The notes under the pieces are model-generated. The model ran no database searches. It worked only from the letters and a program-made list of their open reading frames with translations, and was not told the origin of the DNA. Made by a program: the position numbers and the translations under genes. From contig BRKX01000014.1 in assembly GCA_026008535.1 (NCBI GenBank), positions 50,021,006-50,085,005 on the forward strand: a stretch of 64,000 bases of DNA, written 5' to 3'. Numbering within the stretch: position 1 is the stretch's first letter; each line of letters begins with the position of its first letter. Source of the stretch: Perilla frutescens (Eukaryota > Streptophyta > Magnoliopsida > Lamiales > Lamiaceae). Positions 45,074-57,800 of this stretch are shown here, in pieces.

Positions 45074-47226
45074 TCAAATCTCTCCCAAAGCCTTTATTAT
45101 ATCTCCCTGCAATACAACAAACACATGTTATTGCCTTTAGTTTCAACACATGCAGAGCTCTGTGCAAGTGTGTTTCCGGCAAATTCTATGACGCGTGCAC
45201 ATAGGTGCCCATTATTTAAATAATTATTATTTTGTGTGAGAGATACATATTACATGCGCACGCGTCATAGAATTTCTCGTGTATTTAGAGAGAGAGAGAG
45301 AGAGAGAGAGACCGCGATGGCCAATGGCGGGGTGGTGGTTCCATAACGTTTGATGACATGTCCATCTCTGTCAAGAAGAAACTTGGTGAAATTCCATTTG
45401 ATGCTACTCCCATAAAGGCCTCCTGTGTTTGCTTTCAGAAACTTAAAAACTGGTGCTGCTTCTGGGCCGTTCACTTTCACCTTGCATTACACCATTGTAA
45501 TAGTTTCATCAATACATACATATATATATGTGTGTGTGTGTTACAAAATTGTAAGAACAAAGGACAAATTTTCACTTTTCGTCCATTAGAATAAAGTAAA
45601 AGCACTTTTGATCTCATATTTGACGTTTTTGCTCTCAAGGTTTATTTACTTGATATTTTTTGTCCTAAATTTTATTTTATTTTTTCGATTTTCTTCGTTC
45701 CATAACTAACAATTTACCTCACAACTGTTTGTTTTTAATAATGTTGGAACCAAAAAAATCAAAAAATAAAAGTTGGAACCACAAAAGTCAAGAACATTGT
45801 ATTACATGCCTTGTAATTGCCTAATATAATATATATGATTGACATGTTGATTTGATTTTTTCAACAAAACATTCAATCATATTTCCTTTCTGCATACGTT
45901 TTTTTCGATCTCAATCTTTATATTTTCTGTCCTACATTTTATTTTCTCAACTTTTGTGGTATCAAATTTTATTTTTGACTTTTTGGTTCCAAAATTAACA
46001 TCTCCAAACACTTGTGAGATAAGTTGTTTGTTTTTAGACTAAAAAGGTCGAAAAAAAAAATTGGGACAAAAAATGTAGAATAAATAAACTATAGGACCAA
46101 AAAAAAAATCAGATACGGGACCCTTTCTAATGGGAGCAAAAATGAAATTATTCCTAATGATAATGAAAAGACAGCCCCTCATAAAATGTAGAAGAATGAT
46201 GCATCAAACAGAAAAGGCTAAAGCTACATAAAGTGGACTAAAATTTCATAAGAAATGATTGAATCTCACTATGCATGCGATGAAATCATGTGACCATGAA
46301 ACTCATTTCAAGATTTTTAAATAGTTGAGTTCACAAATCACAATACAAATTCAGATCACCTAAGCCCTGCTGCAAGATCACAATTACATCTCCATGTATG
46401 ACAAAACAATACTATTAACTAGCTTATCATCCATGCCTCATATTCTCATATTTCTAATTGCATAATGCTATTTCATATTCATCTACTTCATAAAAACTTC
46501 CCATCTCAGAATTCGAAGAAATAAACTGCAAATTATTGGCATATTCGACGTGTCAAGTAGTAAAAAAAATTGTGCAATAAAAATGATGAGAGAGAAAGTG
46601 AAGAAATTTGGAGATTGTTTAACCTTGTGAAAGATGGGATACTCAGCGTTAAATCTTGTGCATGCAAATTGCTCTGCTTCTTCGCTCGTTCCAGGCTCCT
46701 GCTTCAAGAACTGATTGCATGGGAATGCCAATATCTCAAAACCTAATTCCCACCAAAATAAAATAAAAAATCTTCATCACAATGAATATAAAACCAAAAA
46801 CAAAAAGTTAATATGAAAGTAAAAAAAAAAAACAGACCCTTATCCTTGAATTGAGTGTAAAGGTCAGATAACTCTGTGTAATTTGTGTATGTGAAGCCAC
46901 TGTTTCAACCAACCAAGAATAAACTCATTACACATCCAAGAAAACACAATTACATACATCCCTCTACAGAGAGAGAGAGAGAGAAAGAGATGTTGAAGAA
47001 AAGAACCATTTGGAAGCGACATTGACAACAAGCAACACCTTCCCCTTGTAAATATCGAGGCAGACATCTTTACCTCTGCTGTCCTGCTCGACATGATCGA
47101 ACAAAAAATCTTACGTTTGAAACGTATGAATACGAGATCATCATCAAGATTAATGGGGGATAGAGAAAGAACCTTGACATTGAACTCGTGGATGGATTTC
47201 TCTGGGATTGATGAAGAACTTCCCAT
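45074..47226 (-). CDS. GPX: Glutathione peroxidase-like (thioredoxin-dependent), 6 exons
   Basis: Exons in coding order: 47226-47173, 47083-47007, 46899-46838, 46742-46624, 45480-45313 and 45106-45074. This gives 170 residues starting MGSSSSIPEKSIHEFNVK. Plant GPX enzymes reduce H2O2 and lipid hydroperoxides, usually with thioredoxin as donor. Seen: KGKVLLVVNVASK followed by catalytic Cys44 (its codon is split TG|T by intron 2) and GFT; FPCNQFLKQEPGT with the catalytic Gln79; FACTRFNAEYPIF with Cys92, the resolving Cys of the thioredoxin type; and KWNFTKFL with Trp133-Asn134. The end is TTPPLAIAGDIIKALGEI. It is a Cys, not a Sec, enzyme. No targeting peptide is seen, so it is probably cytosolic. 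The usual GGQEPG is LKQEPG here. The last donor site (GCG|GTCTCTCT) is weak and lies in a CT repeat; if the intron is retained the protein ends VSLSLSLSLNTREIL. Confidence 0.92.
45181..45275. mobile_element. Palindromic mini-element in GPX intron 5
   Basis: The arms AAATTCTATGACGCGTGCAC (45181 onward) and, reversed, AAATTCTATGACGCGTGCGC (ending 45275) differ at about one position and enclose about 50 bp. A diverged relative lies at 44244-44318. It fills nearly half of the 206-bp intron. Confidence 0.7.
45287..45313. repeat. (GA)n microsatellite at the GPX exon 5 donor
   Basis: On the coding strand the CT run starts two bases into intron 5, directly behind the exon border. Confidence 0.9.
45482..46623 (-). 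other. GPX intron 4 (1.1 kb)
   Basis: This is the long intron between HK and VKVNGPEAAP. It contains AT-rich DNA with two diverged stretches of a phrase like TTTTTTCGATCTCAATCTTTATATTTT... (about 45640-45730 and 45900-46010), possibly TE remnants. No gene. Confidence 0.6.
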
Positions 47227-48881
47227 TAATTCGGTATTCTCTCTCTGGTTTCTGTTACAAATGACATCGTTGAGGCAATACGTCGAAAGGTGTTGGATAA
47301 AACGTTGATCTCCGCTTTGCATGCCCTATCATTTTGATTGGTTGTATATGGCATATATATAATGTATGTACGTATAGATATTTTATTTATACACACACAC
47401 ACATATATTATCAAGAAATTGAATTATCAAATGATCACAAGTCTCACTACAGAACTATGAATTAATCTAAATCATTCAATGGGACAGTCCTGACCAGTAG
47501 ATTATATATAGAAAAGGTGGTAGTATTATAGTAAATAGTAAGCTCGTCAAAAAAGCAAGCCATGCTTTTTTTTTTAATATGATTTAATTTAATTTAGTTT
47601 TTTATTTAAGACATCATTCTCCTCTCCAATTAGAGTATATTAAAAAAATTAATTATTACTCGAAAAATGCGATTGGACACGGAAGATCTGATCCAGTTCT
47701 CATCGCCTTTTGGTCACATAAAATGAATAATAAGTCGCACGCGAAATTTCGACTACATCGAGAGTCGAATGGCGACGGAGACCACTCATCAGAACGAGTT
47801 TTCTAGGGTAGAACACGAATTTGGCAGAATTCCGATGAAAATGGACATTTTTCCGTGCACACACCGGGAACTCTAACGGCCGTAGATCCCGACTATGTCC
47901 GAAGGTGAATGAGCATCGACGACCACTCAAAACGTCAAAACGACAGGCTCAACATGAGCTTCCAAATGATGTATTCAACTGTTCAATCCATCAATCTAGA
48001 TGAATCACTGGAATAAAATTAAGGCCATATGCTTTCATCATTGAGGGCCTACTAAGAAACTAGGCAACTTCATTTCTCATCAGCAGAAAACAACCATTAA
48101 GAGAAACCCGAGCACAAAATCTGACAACCACCAATTCACTAGCTAAGCTGAGAAACGAAAACAAATTATGAGCAAGATTAATAAGAAATACTGCAACTCA
48201 CCAAAATCGTATCCAGAGATATTGCACTGTAATCAGCAAAGCACCACCAACAAGGAGAAAAATCAGAAAATAGAGTATGATACGAAATGGTCAATTCGAG
48301 CACAGACGACTAGACACCATATTTGGCATTATAGAGGAAAATTTGAATAATTATGGATTGTAACCTTCAGCTAGAATCATTCTGATCGGCTGAGGAAGTC
48401 GAACGACTCAACATGTACAGGGTTACCCATGATATTTTTTACAATAACCACCACCTAAATGAGAACAAAGAGAATGGGGCAGAAAAATACAAATCATTCT
48501 CTAGATGTTGAAGGCAAATCCTATATTGTTTCTCAGAGCAAAATCTTACAGATTTGACATAGATAAATCTCAAGTTAGAAGCCTAGAGATAAATATTACA
48601 TCTCCCACCTACCAAACAGCCTCTCATTCTCTGTTCACAAGGCAGCCACAGACAGATTGACAACATATATATGTACAACCGACAGAGGAGCACAACATTT
48701 TTTCGTTGAGGGGCAAACCAGTATTAACCTCCTTGAGTCCCATAAGAGTTACCTCTCCGTTGAAATATCAAGCTGACCATATAGATGGAACAGTCAGAAA
48801 GTGATAGTACACAGAATAACATTTGTTGAATTAATAGAGCGTATGTCAAATTACCGGTTTGATGAAGCTGATGCAAACACG
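47227..48881. other. Intergenic: GPX promoter side and 3' flank of the HUA2-like gene
   Basis: A TATATATA near 47352-47360 could serve GPX. The stretch 47690-47940 has a different, GC-richer composition and reads like an LTR or retroelement fragment (CGGCCGTAGATCCCGACTATG); its 76-codon ORF is not convincing. The region 48400-48881 presumably holds the 3' UTR of the HUA2-like gene. Confidence 0.45.
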
Positions 48882-51800
48882 TTATCTAGGTTTCCAAAAG
48901 TTAGGACCTGAAAAACAATGAGGAGGTAAAAATATGTAGCAGCTAAGTAATTCAAGCCACAATTCTGCAGTGTCGTTTTTTCTTATGCAAGTTAGCTCAT
49001 GATCGGGGAGGGGGGAATCTAAGCATAATCTACATCTGCCATGGTGAATACACACATCATTGCATTACAACAGAAAATAAGCATAAGTTTAGTGATAATG
49101 AACTTCCTGTGCAAACAGTATGTATCTAAATTTCAGGTTAAACTTGAGTTGACGGTTGAGAAACTGAGCATCCAAAATTCAAAATAAGGTGTCCAATATT
49201 ATGATATTCATCACATCTTGTCACGCGTGCTACAGCCTACAAGTACCATTTCTCTTAAGAATTTATCAATATCCACATGCCAAGGTACGTTCAATCCTTT
49301 CAACATGCCAGATTAGTTTGATCATTCAGCTTTCCTCAAGAAACTAGGTCTGAATTAGGCGGTTGCATACATATTGATGTTGCGGTATTTCGACAAATCT
49401 TTTATACGCCATAGTTGAAACAAACACAACCAAGAAATGAACTGTATAGATTTTCATGAATTCATAAATTGTACATGATTGCTAAGATTCAAAATCCATT
49501 TTCCACAACTTAGTTTGAAGTTATGGAACTATCAGCCAGAATGGAACACATTTCCTACAGGTAAGGAGTTGCTGTAACAACCCAGCCATCAGCTTTTTCT
49601 TACAATAGTTCCCAATCAATTGACTTTTATAGAGCTTCAGCAGAAGCTATAGACACTGCATAATGTTAATGTAGAGGACAAAAATGTAGGAATCAAGTAA
49701 ACTTCACCAAATAAGGCTCAAGATCAATTACAAGATGGCAAACACGTCAAACATATTTTGCACCAGATCTGAAGGAAGGTAATGCAGATGCAGGACAAAT
49801 ACTTTTTCCATAAGATACAGAGATAGATTGCAGACCTTTATTCGCCACTGGAATAGGACCTTCAGAAGGTGGTCCGTAAGGATTAAATTGTCTGTGGTTC
49901 ATAGACCGGGGAGGGTAATTCCACCTATTGTTAGAAACAGCTGTCTCGCGGACTGGGCCAGGGTATGGCATATGTGCATGAGCCATTCTAGAATCATCAT
50001 AATGGTATGGACCTGAGAAAAGATTGGTATACTGCTTATTGACAAAATCCAAACATAAAATGAATGAAATCATGCCTAAACTGAAGTAAATAGGGGATGC
50101 TTTAGTCACCAGAGACAGATGGCAAACGTGGCCTCCAGTGCTCTCCAATATTATCCCGTTGACCAAACTTATATTTGTCTCGATCCCTGTAAAAGTTTCC
50201 ATTTTCCGTGCTACGCGATGGGAATCTGTTGGGATGAGAAGGGGGTGGAATATCCCTCCGTGATTGGATTCGTTGCTCTTGGACATATGAGAACTGATCT
50301 GATGGAGCAGGGTGTGGTGGGGGCAGATGAAAACCCTTGCTGAAAGCCCCATCCATTGGCTGGAAGCTATTTGATGATCGACCAGAGAAATGGGAGGCAC
50401 GCTGATCGCTGAAAGAACGATTATTACTGCAGTAAGACATCTGTCTTGGCAACTGAGCTTCAGAGTCTTTGCCATCGTGATGACGATGATGCCCTGTGTC
50501 CAAGGTTCTTGGCTTGGTTCTTGGCGAAGGAGACCGTCTCACAGTGGGTTCCTGAACATTGAAATTATAATTATGAATCAATAAGGACAAAAGAAAGATT
50601 CACAACAGGGGCAATTATCAAAGATTATGGATACCAAAGAACAGGGCAGAAAGAAACCTGAGAATTTGAATGAGAAAATTTTGAAGCAGAATCAAACACG
50701 GCGGGTGGAAAGCCCGATAGCGGAAGAGGATGCGCTGGAGGCGGAGGTGGTGGTGGTGGTGGCGGTGGAAGGGGAGAATGAGGTGGGGGTGGAGCAGACC
50801 CCGGAAAATGTGCAGATATCAGATGGGTATCGTTGCTTTGTTGAGCAGCAAATGGTGCTCCATAATGGCTATCAGACTGATTATGTTGCAATTGTGTGCA
50901 TTCAGTTCCAGCAATATTACTAACAGAAGTAGCTTCAACGTCACAGCTCGGAGCCACATCTTCCATTTCAAGCTCACCATCAACATCTTCCAAGATATGG
51001 CTACGCTTCTCAACTGTAGCAGTCACAGTCGGTTCTCCATCAACATGCACATCTTCCATATTATGCTCTGGAGTAACAGCCTCAAAGTTCTCTCCATCAG
51101 AATCACTTACTATGTCATCATCCCTCAACATAGGAGGCATCCGAAAACCAGGAAGCTGGATGCTTGAATTGCTAAATTAATAAAATTAAATTTGTTAGTC
51201 ACAGTATAAAAAACATGTGTATACATAAAGAAATATGGAGAGTACAATAGCTAGTCCTTAAGTCCAATTGCTGCAACATAAGCTGTATTACCTTCCATAC
51301 TCATCAACCAACATGCCTTCCATTTCTCTGATGGGATCATCAAAAGGCCTCTCAAATTTACAAGATCTCCGAGAGCCACCATTAACATGCGAACGATAAA
51401 GGGCTTCAAGTTCTCGAATATGGTGACGAATTAAGGTCTCTGGAAGAATCTTCCTCTCTAGCCAAACTTTCAAAACCTACCCAGCACACAGTAAATAGAA
51501 CATAACCAACAAGTTAGTGCAAAATATGCAATTAATATGAGGAACAAAAAAGAATATGTAGAAGAGAGGCTTAACTCACTTTTAAACACTGCCTATGATT
51601 CTCATAAAAACCAGTACCAGCAGGGGCAGCAGCCAACAGTAAACGTGGCAAGACTGCCTGGATTGCTGAGGGATATACACCAGCATCACCTGAACAGGTA
51701 AAACATATAAGTCAACCTAGAAAAATCAAGAATCCAGTACAATGTAGAAACTATGCGATAACAGGGGTATAATATGCAAACACAGTGACCAAGGAAAACA

Positions 51801-54800
51801 CAAGCTACCTTTCATGCCTCCAGAGCACTGAGTGATTGAGTCAACAAGGAAAAAAAAGTCAACCTTTTTGTGTGAACTTGATTCACTTTCCAAATTATGG
51901 GCCAGTAATTCAACCACCTAAGGAAATGAAATATTAGCATATTGAAGAGGTAATGCAGAGAGGAGAAAGGGGAAAAAGAAGAAAAAATAAATAAACTAAA
52001 GGAAGAACTGATATGAATTTAACTACAGCCAGTAGAAATAGATCTTGCATGCTCATTCTTTGGCATCAAAATCAAGGAAAAAGTTGTTATAATGAACTAA
52101 CATAAATGCCCGTGCATAGATGTTTCAAGTCAGAGAAGTTGCATACAATTTAGACATCCTCATCTCCACAAATGTTCTATAAAATGCAGGGCTGAAGGAG
52201 GCTAGGGCCAATACCGAACAGAATCTAAAATCCCATGCAAGAGTTTCCAGGTATTTTAATCAGTAGCCATGAAGTTCTGACACACAAAAGTTAAACAGAG
52301 AGTTCCAAAAACTATGACCACAACTGTCCATGAGAGCCAACTTCTATTTTCCAAGCAAAGCATAACACCCTCTATCAGTGATTTGTGAGCATATCAGAAA
52401 TTATAAAAACATGATGAGATACTGGTTCTTTTGCAACTCTTGAACCAAAATAATCTTTGCATTACACTAGAGAAAAAAGATACCTTCGTTGCAAAACCGA
52501 GTTTTGCACAGTCAATAGCAATCCGTGTTGCTCGACCAATGCTCTCCTTTGTCCTTGTCAATGATCTGATAACATTTTCAAGTGATGACAAGAGCTCCAT
52601 CTTACTACTTGACTTGCCCGCAAGTTTAGCTTTTTCAAGATGTAATTGACCATTACTGCAAGAGCTTTTCTTTTCAACATAACTATCTGATGACGAAATG
52701 TAGCATATGGAAGAACTGGGAGGAGATGATTTCGTAACAGATTCCGGCCGATCAGTTGCATGTGATGGAGACTGAGCAACTAAGACAACTTCGTCTTCTA
52801 GATGACCACTATTTAAAACTTTCACAGGACTAGCTGAGGGCACAACAGTAGAATCTGTGCATGCTAGTCTATCTTCTCTGATAAATTCAGACCTAGAAAA
52901 ACATCAAGCCCAAAGAGAGTTATGGCTACACAGTTCAAATCAGGCAAGGAAAAAAGACAAAATAAAGTACATTATAATTATATTTTACCTCTGACCGTCT
53001 TGGTTCTCGGATAAAGGAAGGTGCATTTTCTTTTGTAGCTCGTCACCATCATCTGCACGGTCAATATGTTTACATTTATCAATATCAAATGAATCACCAG
53101 TGATCTCTTCCACCAAGAGAGAATCTGAGTTCATCGGGGACATGTTGGCATCAGTTTTGTTAGCAGTATCCTTCAACACTAAAGGTTTGATCTTGCAGCC
53201 ATTAGGAGACAATATCAAGCATGGCCTGTTGCAGTCTAAATGAGACGCATCTTCAGGAATGGCTGGTACATCCGGATTTAGAGGTTGATGCACAGAATCA
53301 GGGCGCTCATTTAAGGGAGACAATTTCAGGCGTTTGCTCTCAACACCTTCTGCGTGTTCAACTGAATCCTTGCATAACTCTGAATATGAGCTACCAACGC
53401 CAGAACTTCTACAACAATCTAATGCCATTTCAACAGTTTCTCCATGTTTTTCTGGGACTTCCATGTTTAACCCAAAACAGGAGACAGAAGCACTTGATAG
53501 AGAAACACCAATGCTAAGATCCCCAGCTGATCCTGCTCCTAATTCAATTACAGTTTTTTCTTCAGAGGACAGCTCAGAGCATTTCACAGAAGAACAGCCC
53601 TCATGAGGAGTATTCCCCTTCGGTGAACAACTAGAAGCTCTTTGACTAAGCTCAGCTTCATTAGCAGACATTGCCTCCAAGGCACGATGTAGACGCTTCG
53701 ACGGAGGTAAAGCAGCTTCCCCATCCACAAAATTCTTTCTAGTTTCCCAATACTGAGGCTTTCTATCAGGACTGCCATGAAAGGAAGGTGAAATATCTGA
53801 ATCTCCTTTGATGAGAATAGCTTCCCCATCAGGAGGAACATGCACCGTAGTATTCAAGGGCACATAAGACTGTATAGAAGTTTCAAGAACTTCCATAGTT
53901 TTTTCTTCGTCATGAGCTGATTTGATTTCTTCAACCCTGACAGGTGACGATTTGCCCAAACGGACTCTAGCTCTTTTGCTCAACGGTAGATGCTCATCAC
54001 TCTCTTCTTTAGGACATCTTTCGGTCACTTTCAAATCATTACTAGGTGAGATGCAGTCAGTCTTGAGAACTTCAGTCTCTGATACAACCTCATCCAGTTT
54101 AACCACCAGATCACTTCTATGTCGTTTTCGATTAGGCTTCCTTTTCTTCTTGATGATGTTAGCATTAGTGTGGAAGTCAAGCCTGTCGCTCAACTCTGTT
54201 TCTTCTTCGTTCTTTTCGGAAAAAGGCTCCTCCTCTAGTGGTTTACAACCTGAGTCTACAGAGCTGCCATCGTTGAGACTATCCAAATCGGAGTCCGCCG
54301 TCATAATCTCAGAATCATTCTCATCAACACTACCATTTGACAGAAAATGAGGTGAGTCGACAATGTTCCCCTCAGAATCATCTGGTGATTTAATAATCCT
54401 TCTACTTCTTCTCAGTGATCTATCCTGCGCATTAGCAGACAACCGCCTAGAGCTCCTATGGTTACTGGTGGGAGGCAACATTAGCTTCTGCAGTCTACCC
54501 ACATCAACCCTTGAAGAACTTCTCAATTTTCTAGCAGATATCCTCCTCTGCTGACCAATATTTCGTGATTGAACAGCATCAGTTTTGCTTCTTGTTGAAT
54601 ACACATGTATTTCGGTAAACCCAGAATTTGAATGTGCCTCCTCCAGTTGCAACCCCTCTTCATGCAGAGCATCTTCGGCTGCTGCAGCTACAGCAGCTTC
54701 AGTTAACGAGTTCAAATCATCAGTGGCTCCACCAGAAAGTTGTTTAAGTGTAATCACAGCAGCTTCATCATTCACAGATCGAGTCCAGGACTCATCTGAG

Positions 54801-57800
54801 TTGTTTTCATTGGTGGTAACAGTTTCCTCAGTGAGATTATCACTCGTAACCTGCTCCTGTTTCTTCAGCTTCTCAAAGCAATCAATTATCTCCCTTAATG
54901 CACGAGTAAAATCAGAACCTTTTCCATGGCGTTTACCTAAGAGAGAGACTTTTTTCTCTTCCGTGAACTCTTCAATATCAGCATGACTACAGAAAGCACT
55001 GTACAAGAGAACAAATCTTTTTATAATTTAGAAACCAAGACTGGTGATCATATTTTTTCAATTGGATTATCAATTACAAGGATACACTTTTTAACATGTA
55101 AACATACAAAAGTGTTTACATAATGATGCAACCCAAGCATGAGAACAATATAATTTGACACAGCTGTATATTCAAGAAAATGGAATGTGCAGGCAGAAGG
55201 TTTGTAACATTTATCCAAAGTGTGATGGAGATGAAAATTTAGTTGATTGATTAATTCAAGTTTTTACTTTTTATATATAATTTTTAGTTGTTTCCTTAAT
55301 CTTCCTTCATAACTAGATAGTATTTGAATCTTAGCAGGAGTTTATTTTCCACTGGTTCATTGGAAATATCCTGTAAACGAAATTCATGGCATTGATTCAC
55401 AAGAAAGCTGGCAACAAGCAATATGGTCACCTATTCATATTAGGTAGAGCAAAAGGAATTCTAGTCCAACTAAATAAGTAATCTCAGAATCAAAGAATTA
55501 AATATTCTAATTCTAATAAATTATTAACAAGAATCTCCCAATCTAAATAGAACACTAAAACTAACTTCCAAGTAAATTGGCATCACATATGCCATAGATG
55601 GGATTGCCTCGGATGATTAAAATATTGGCCAGGAAACAAGAATAAGATCTTTCAATGCTATAAACTAGAGCAAGAGCTCATATATAAGCACAAAGATATC
55701 AAACACACATCAGATATAGCAGTAACATAATTGACTTAACATGAGCAGTTAACGAGGATAACGCTCATGATATTATCGGTGAAAACGAAAATTTCAGACA
55801 AAAAGCAACCCAGGTTAAACTTTGGTTTTAGCATCTAAAGCATAAACTGGGTGGGGGGGAGGGGGGAGGGGGAGGAGAACTTACATTTGTTGAGTCCCAA
55901 AAAAGTAGACAAGTACTTTCTTCAAATCAGCAGGGTAACCCCACTTCTGTGGCTCGCTCACCTGCCATGGAAAAAATGAAAAAACAGTAGTCAGAACAGC
56001 CACTTTAAGAAGGTTAAAAGAGCAGTTTTGAAAAAGGCCATATAGCCTGGAATAATCAATATATTGCTATTCTATAACTCTAAAGAAATGTCCACTCTCC
56101 ATCTAACTAATGTCTACAAATGCTTATAAAACCACCAATACTTCAACCAATCAAATCTACAACCATAAAAGTCTACTCTACAATGCCACATCACTAATGT
56201 TGTCAAATGCCCAAACCAACAATTAGGTGTTCACTATTAATTCTCAGAAAAAATAATTTTACCCCTAAAGAAGGAAGAAAGGTGATGTGAATGCCTAAAA
56301 TCACAAAACTTGACTTGTTTTTGTGTAGTTCATTCGGTTAAAGCGTACTCAACCAAATCAGAATACTTAGTCAAAACTCAATTCAGTTAAAACCAAATTT
56401 TATTCCATTTTTCAGCTTAAGCAAATGCTTAATTGGGTCCCCTTGGGGATGGCCTAGTGGTGGAGTGGTGATATCTTGAGGCCAAAGGTCTCAAGTTCGA
56501 ATCCCACCAACACCACTAGGTGTGAGCCTGTTACACCTGGCTTGCCAAGTGTGGTTTACCTCCCCTGTGTGGTTTGCAGGCTATTACACAAGGGCGGGGT
56601 TTACCCAGTGCGCACCACGGTAGCGGCTACGGGTTACCCTCGACATCCATAAAAAAAAAAAAATGCTTAATTGGGATTTTTATTTTTTTAAATGAAAAAT
56701 ACCAGATTTTGCTTCTATTTTTGCGACATTACAAACAAACTTTTCCAGTCTAGCTCGCTTCAAACAAGTACTTGGAACATTGTGGAGCTTAATGAGTATT
56801 CATGAAAAATATGCGTCTTACCACATCCAAACACATTTTCCTACTTTCTGCAAACTTAATTCATGTAGCAAGGGCTAAGTTCCCTCCAAAGCAAAGACAA
56901 TAAGATAAACTCTAACACCACTCTACATATGCACTGATCTTAGAACACTGAGTAAGAATCTTTCTAGCAGCACGTTTTCAAAATGTGCTGGAACTTTAGG
57001 TGCAGTGTTATTTACTCAACTAAGGAATAGGTATATCTTTTGCATACTCAACTAATGACTAGGTATATATTTACAGCTCATCCCACCGCAGAAACTCTAG
57101 CATCATACAATATCTGATGTACAATCCAGAGGCATAAAAATAACAAAAAAGAACAGTCACCAACTCACCATAAGCAGTTACCTTCATCTAAATTACCTCA
57201 CACTTATTTTAAAATTAGCTCAACACTCGATAGATAAATTTACTTGCAAGACAGAGATCAAAATATAAAAGAAAAACACGCAAATGGCTACAGGAAATGC
57301 ACCTTCTTTAGCATGTTTCACCGGAATCGATGCATTCTATTTAACAAAGACAATCTAGAATCTAGATGCATGAGACCATTCTCTAGATGAGGCATCTACA
57401 TAGTGGAATGAATGGGGAAAGAAGCTGCCACACCACCAAGGAATGCCTAAAATCTACATGGCTATCTATAAGAGAAAGAGTTACCCAAGAATCTAGTTTA
57501 CATTTACCTAAGATATACCACAAATACCAACCCGGCGCACTCAAGGCACAAAGGCCCCCATGTCACCTGAGGCGCAAGGCGCAACAAATGCACCCATTTC
57601 ACTGACATGGGGTGCAACATTCTGAAAACATTTTCTATAAGAACATCAAAATCTGGTTGATTGAAGGGATATAAGTTGTAGCTATCAAAGATAAGCCCTT
57701 CAAATGCATCATGAGGTATTAACATCTAGAAGTTGAACGGCCAGTTTTTTCTTTTGAATCCAAAGGAAAAAAGTGCTGCTGGAAAAAAGAAGAAATGTGA

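Noticed and set aside
47700..47930. 76-codon ORF on the minus strand
   Set aside because: No recognisable domain or splice context; composition fits an old retroelement fragment.
52985..55006. Treating the 673-codon ORF as a stand-alone gene
   Set aside because: It lacks its own start; the upstream acceptor, the PWWP exons and phase agreement make it exon 3 of the HUA2-like gene.
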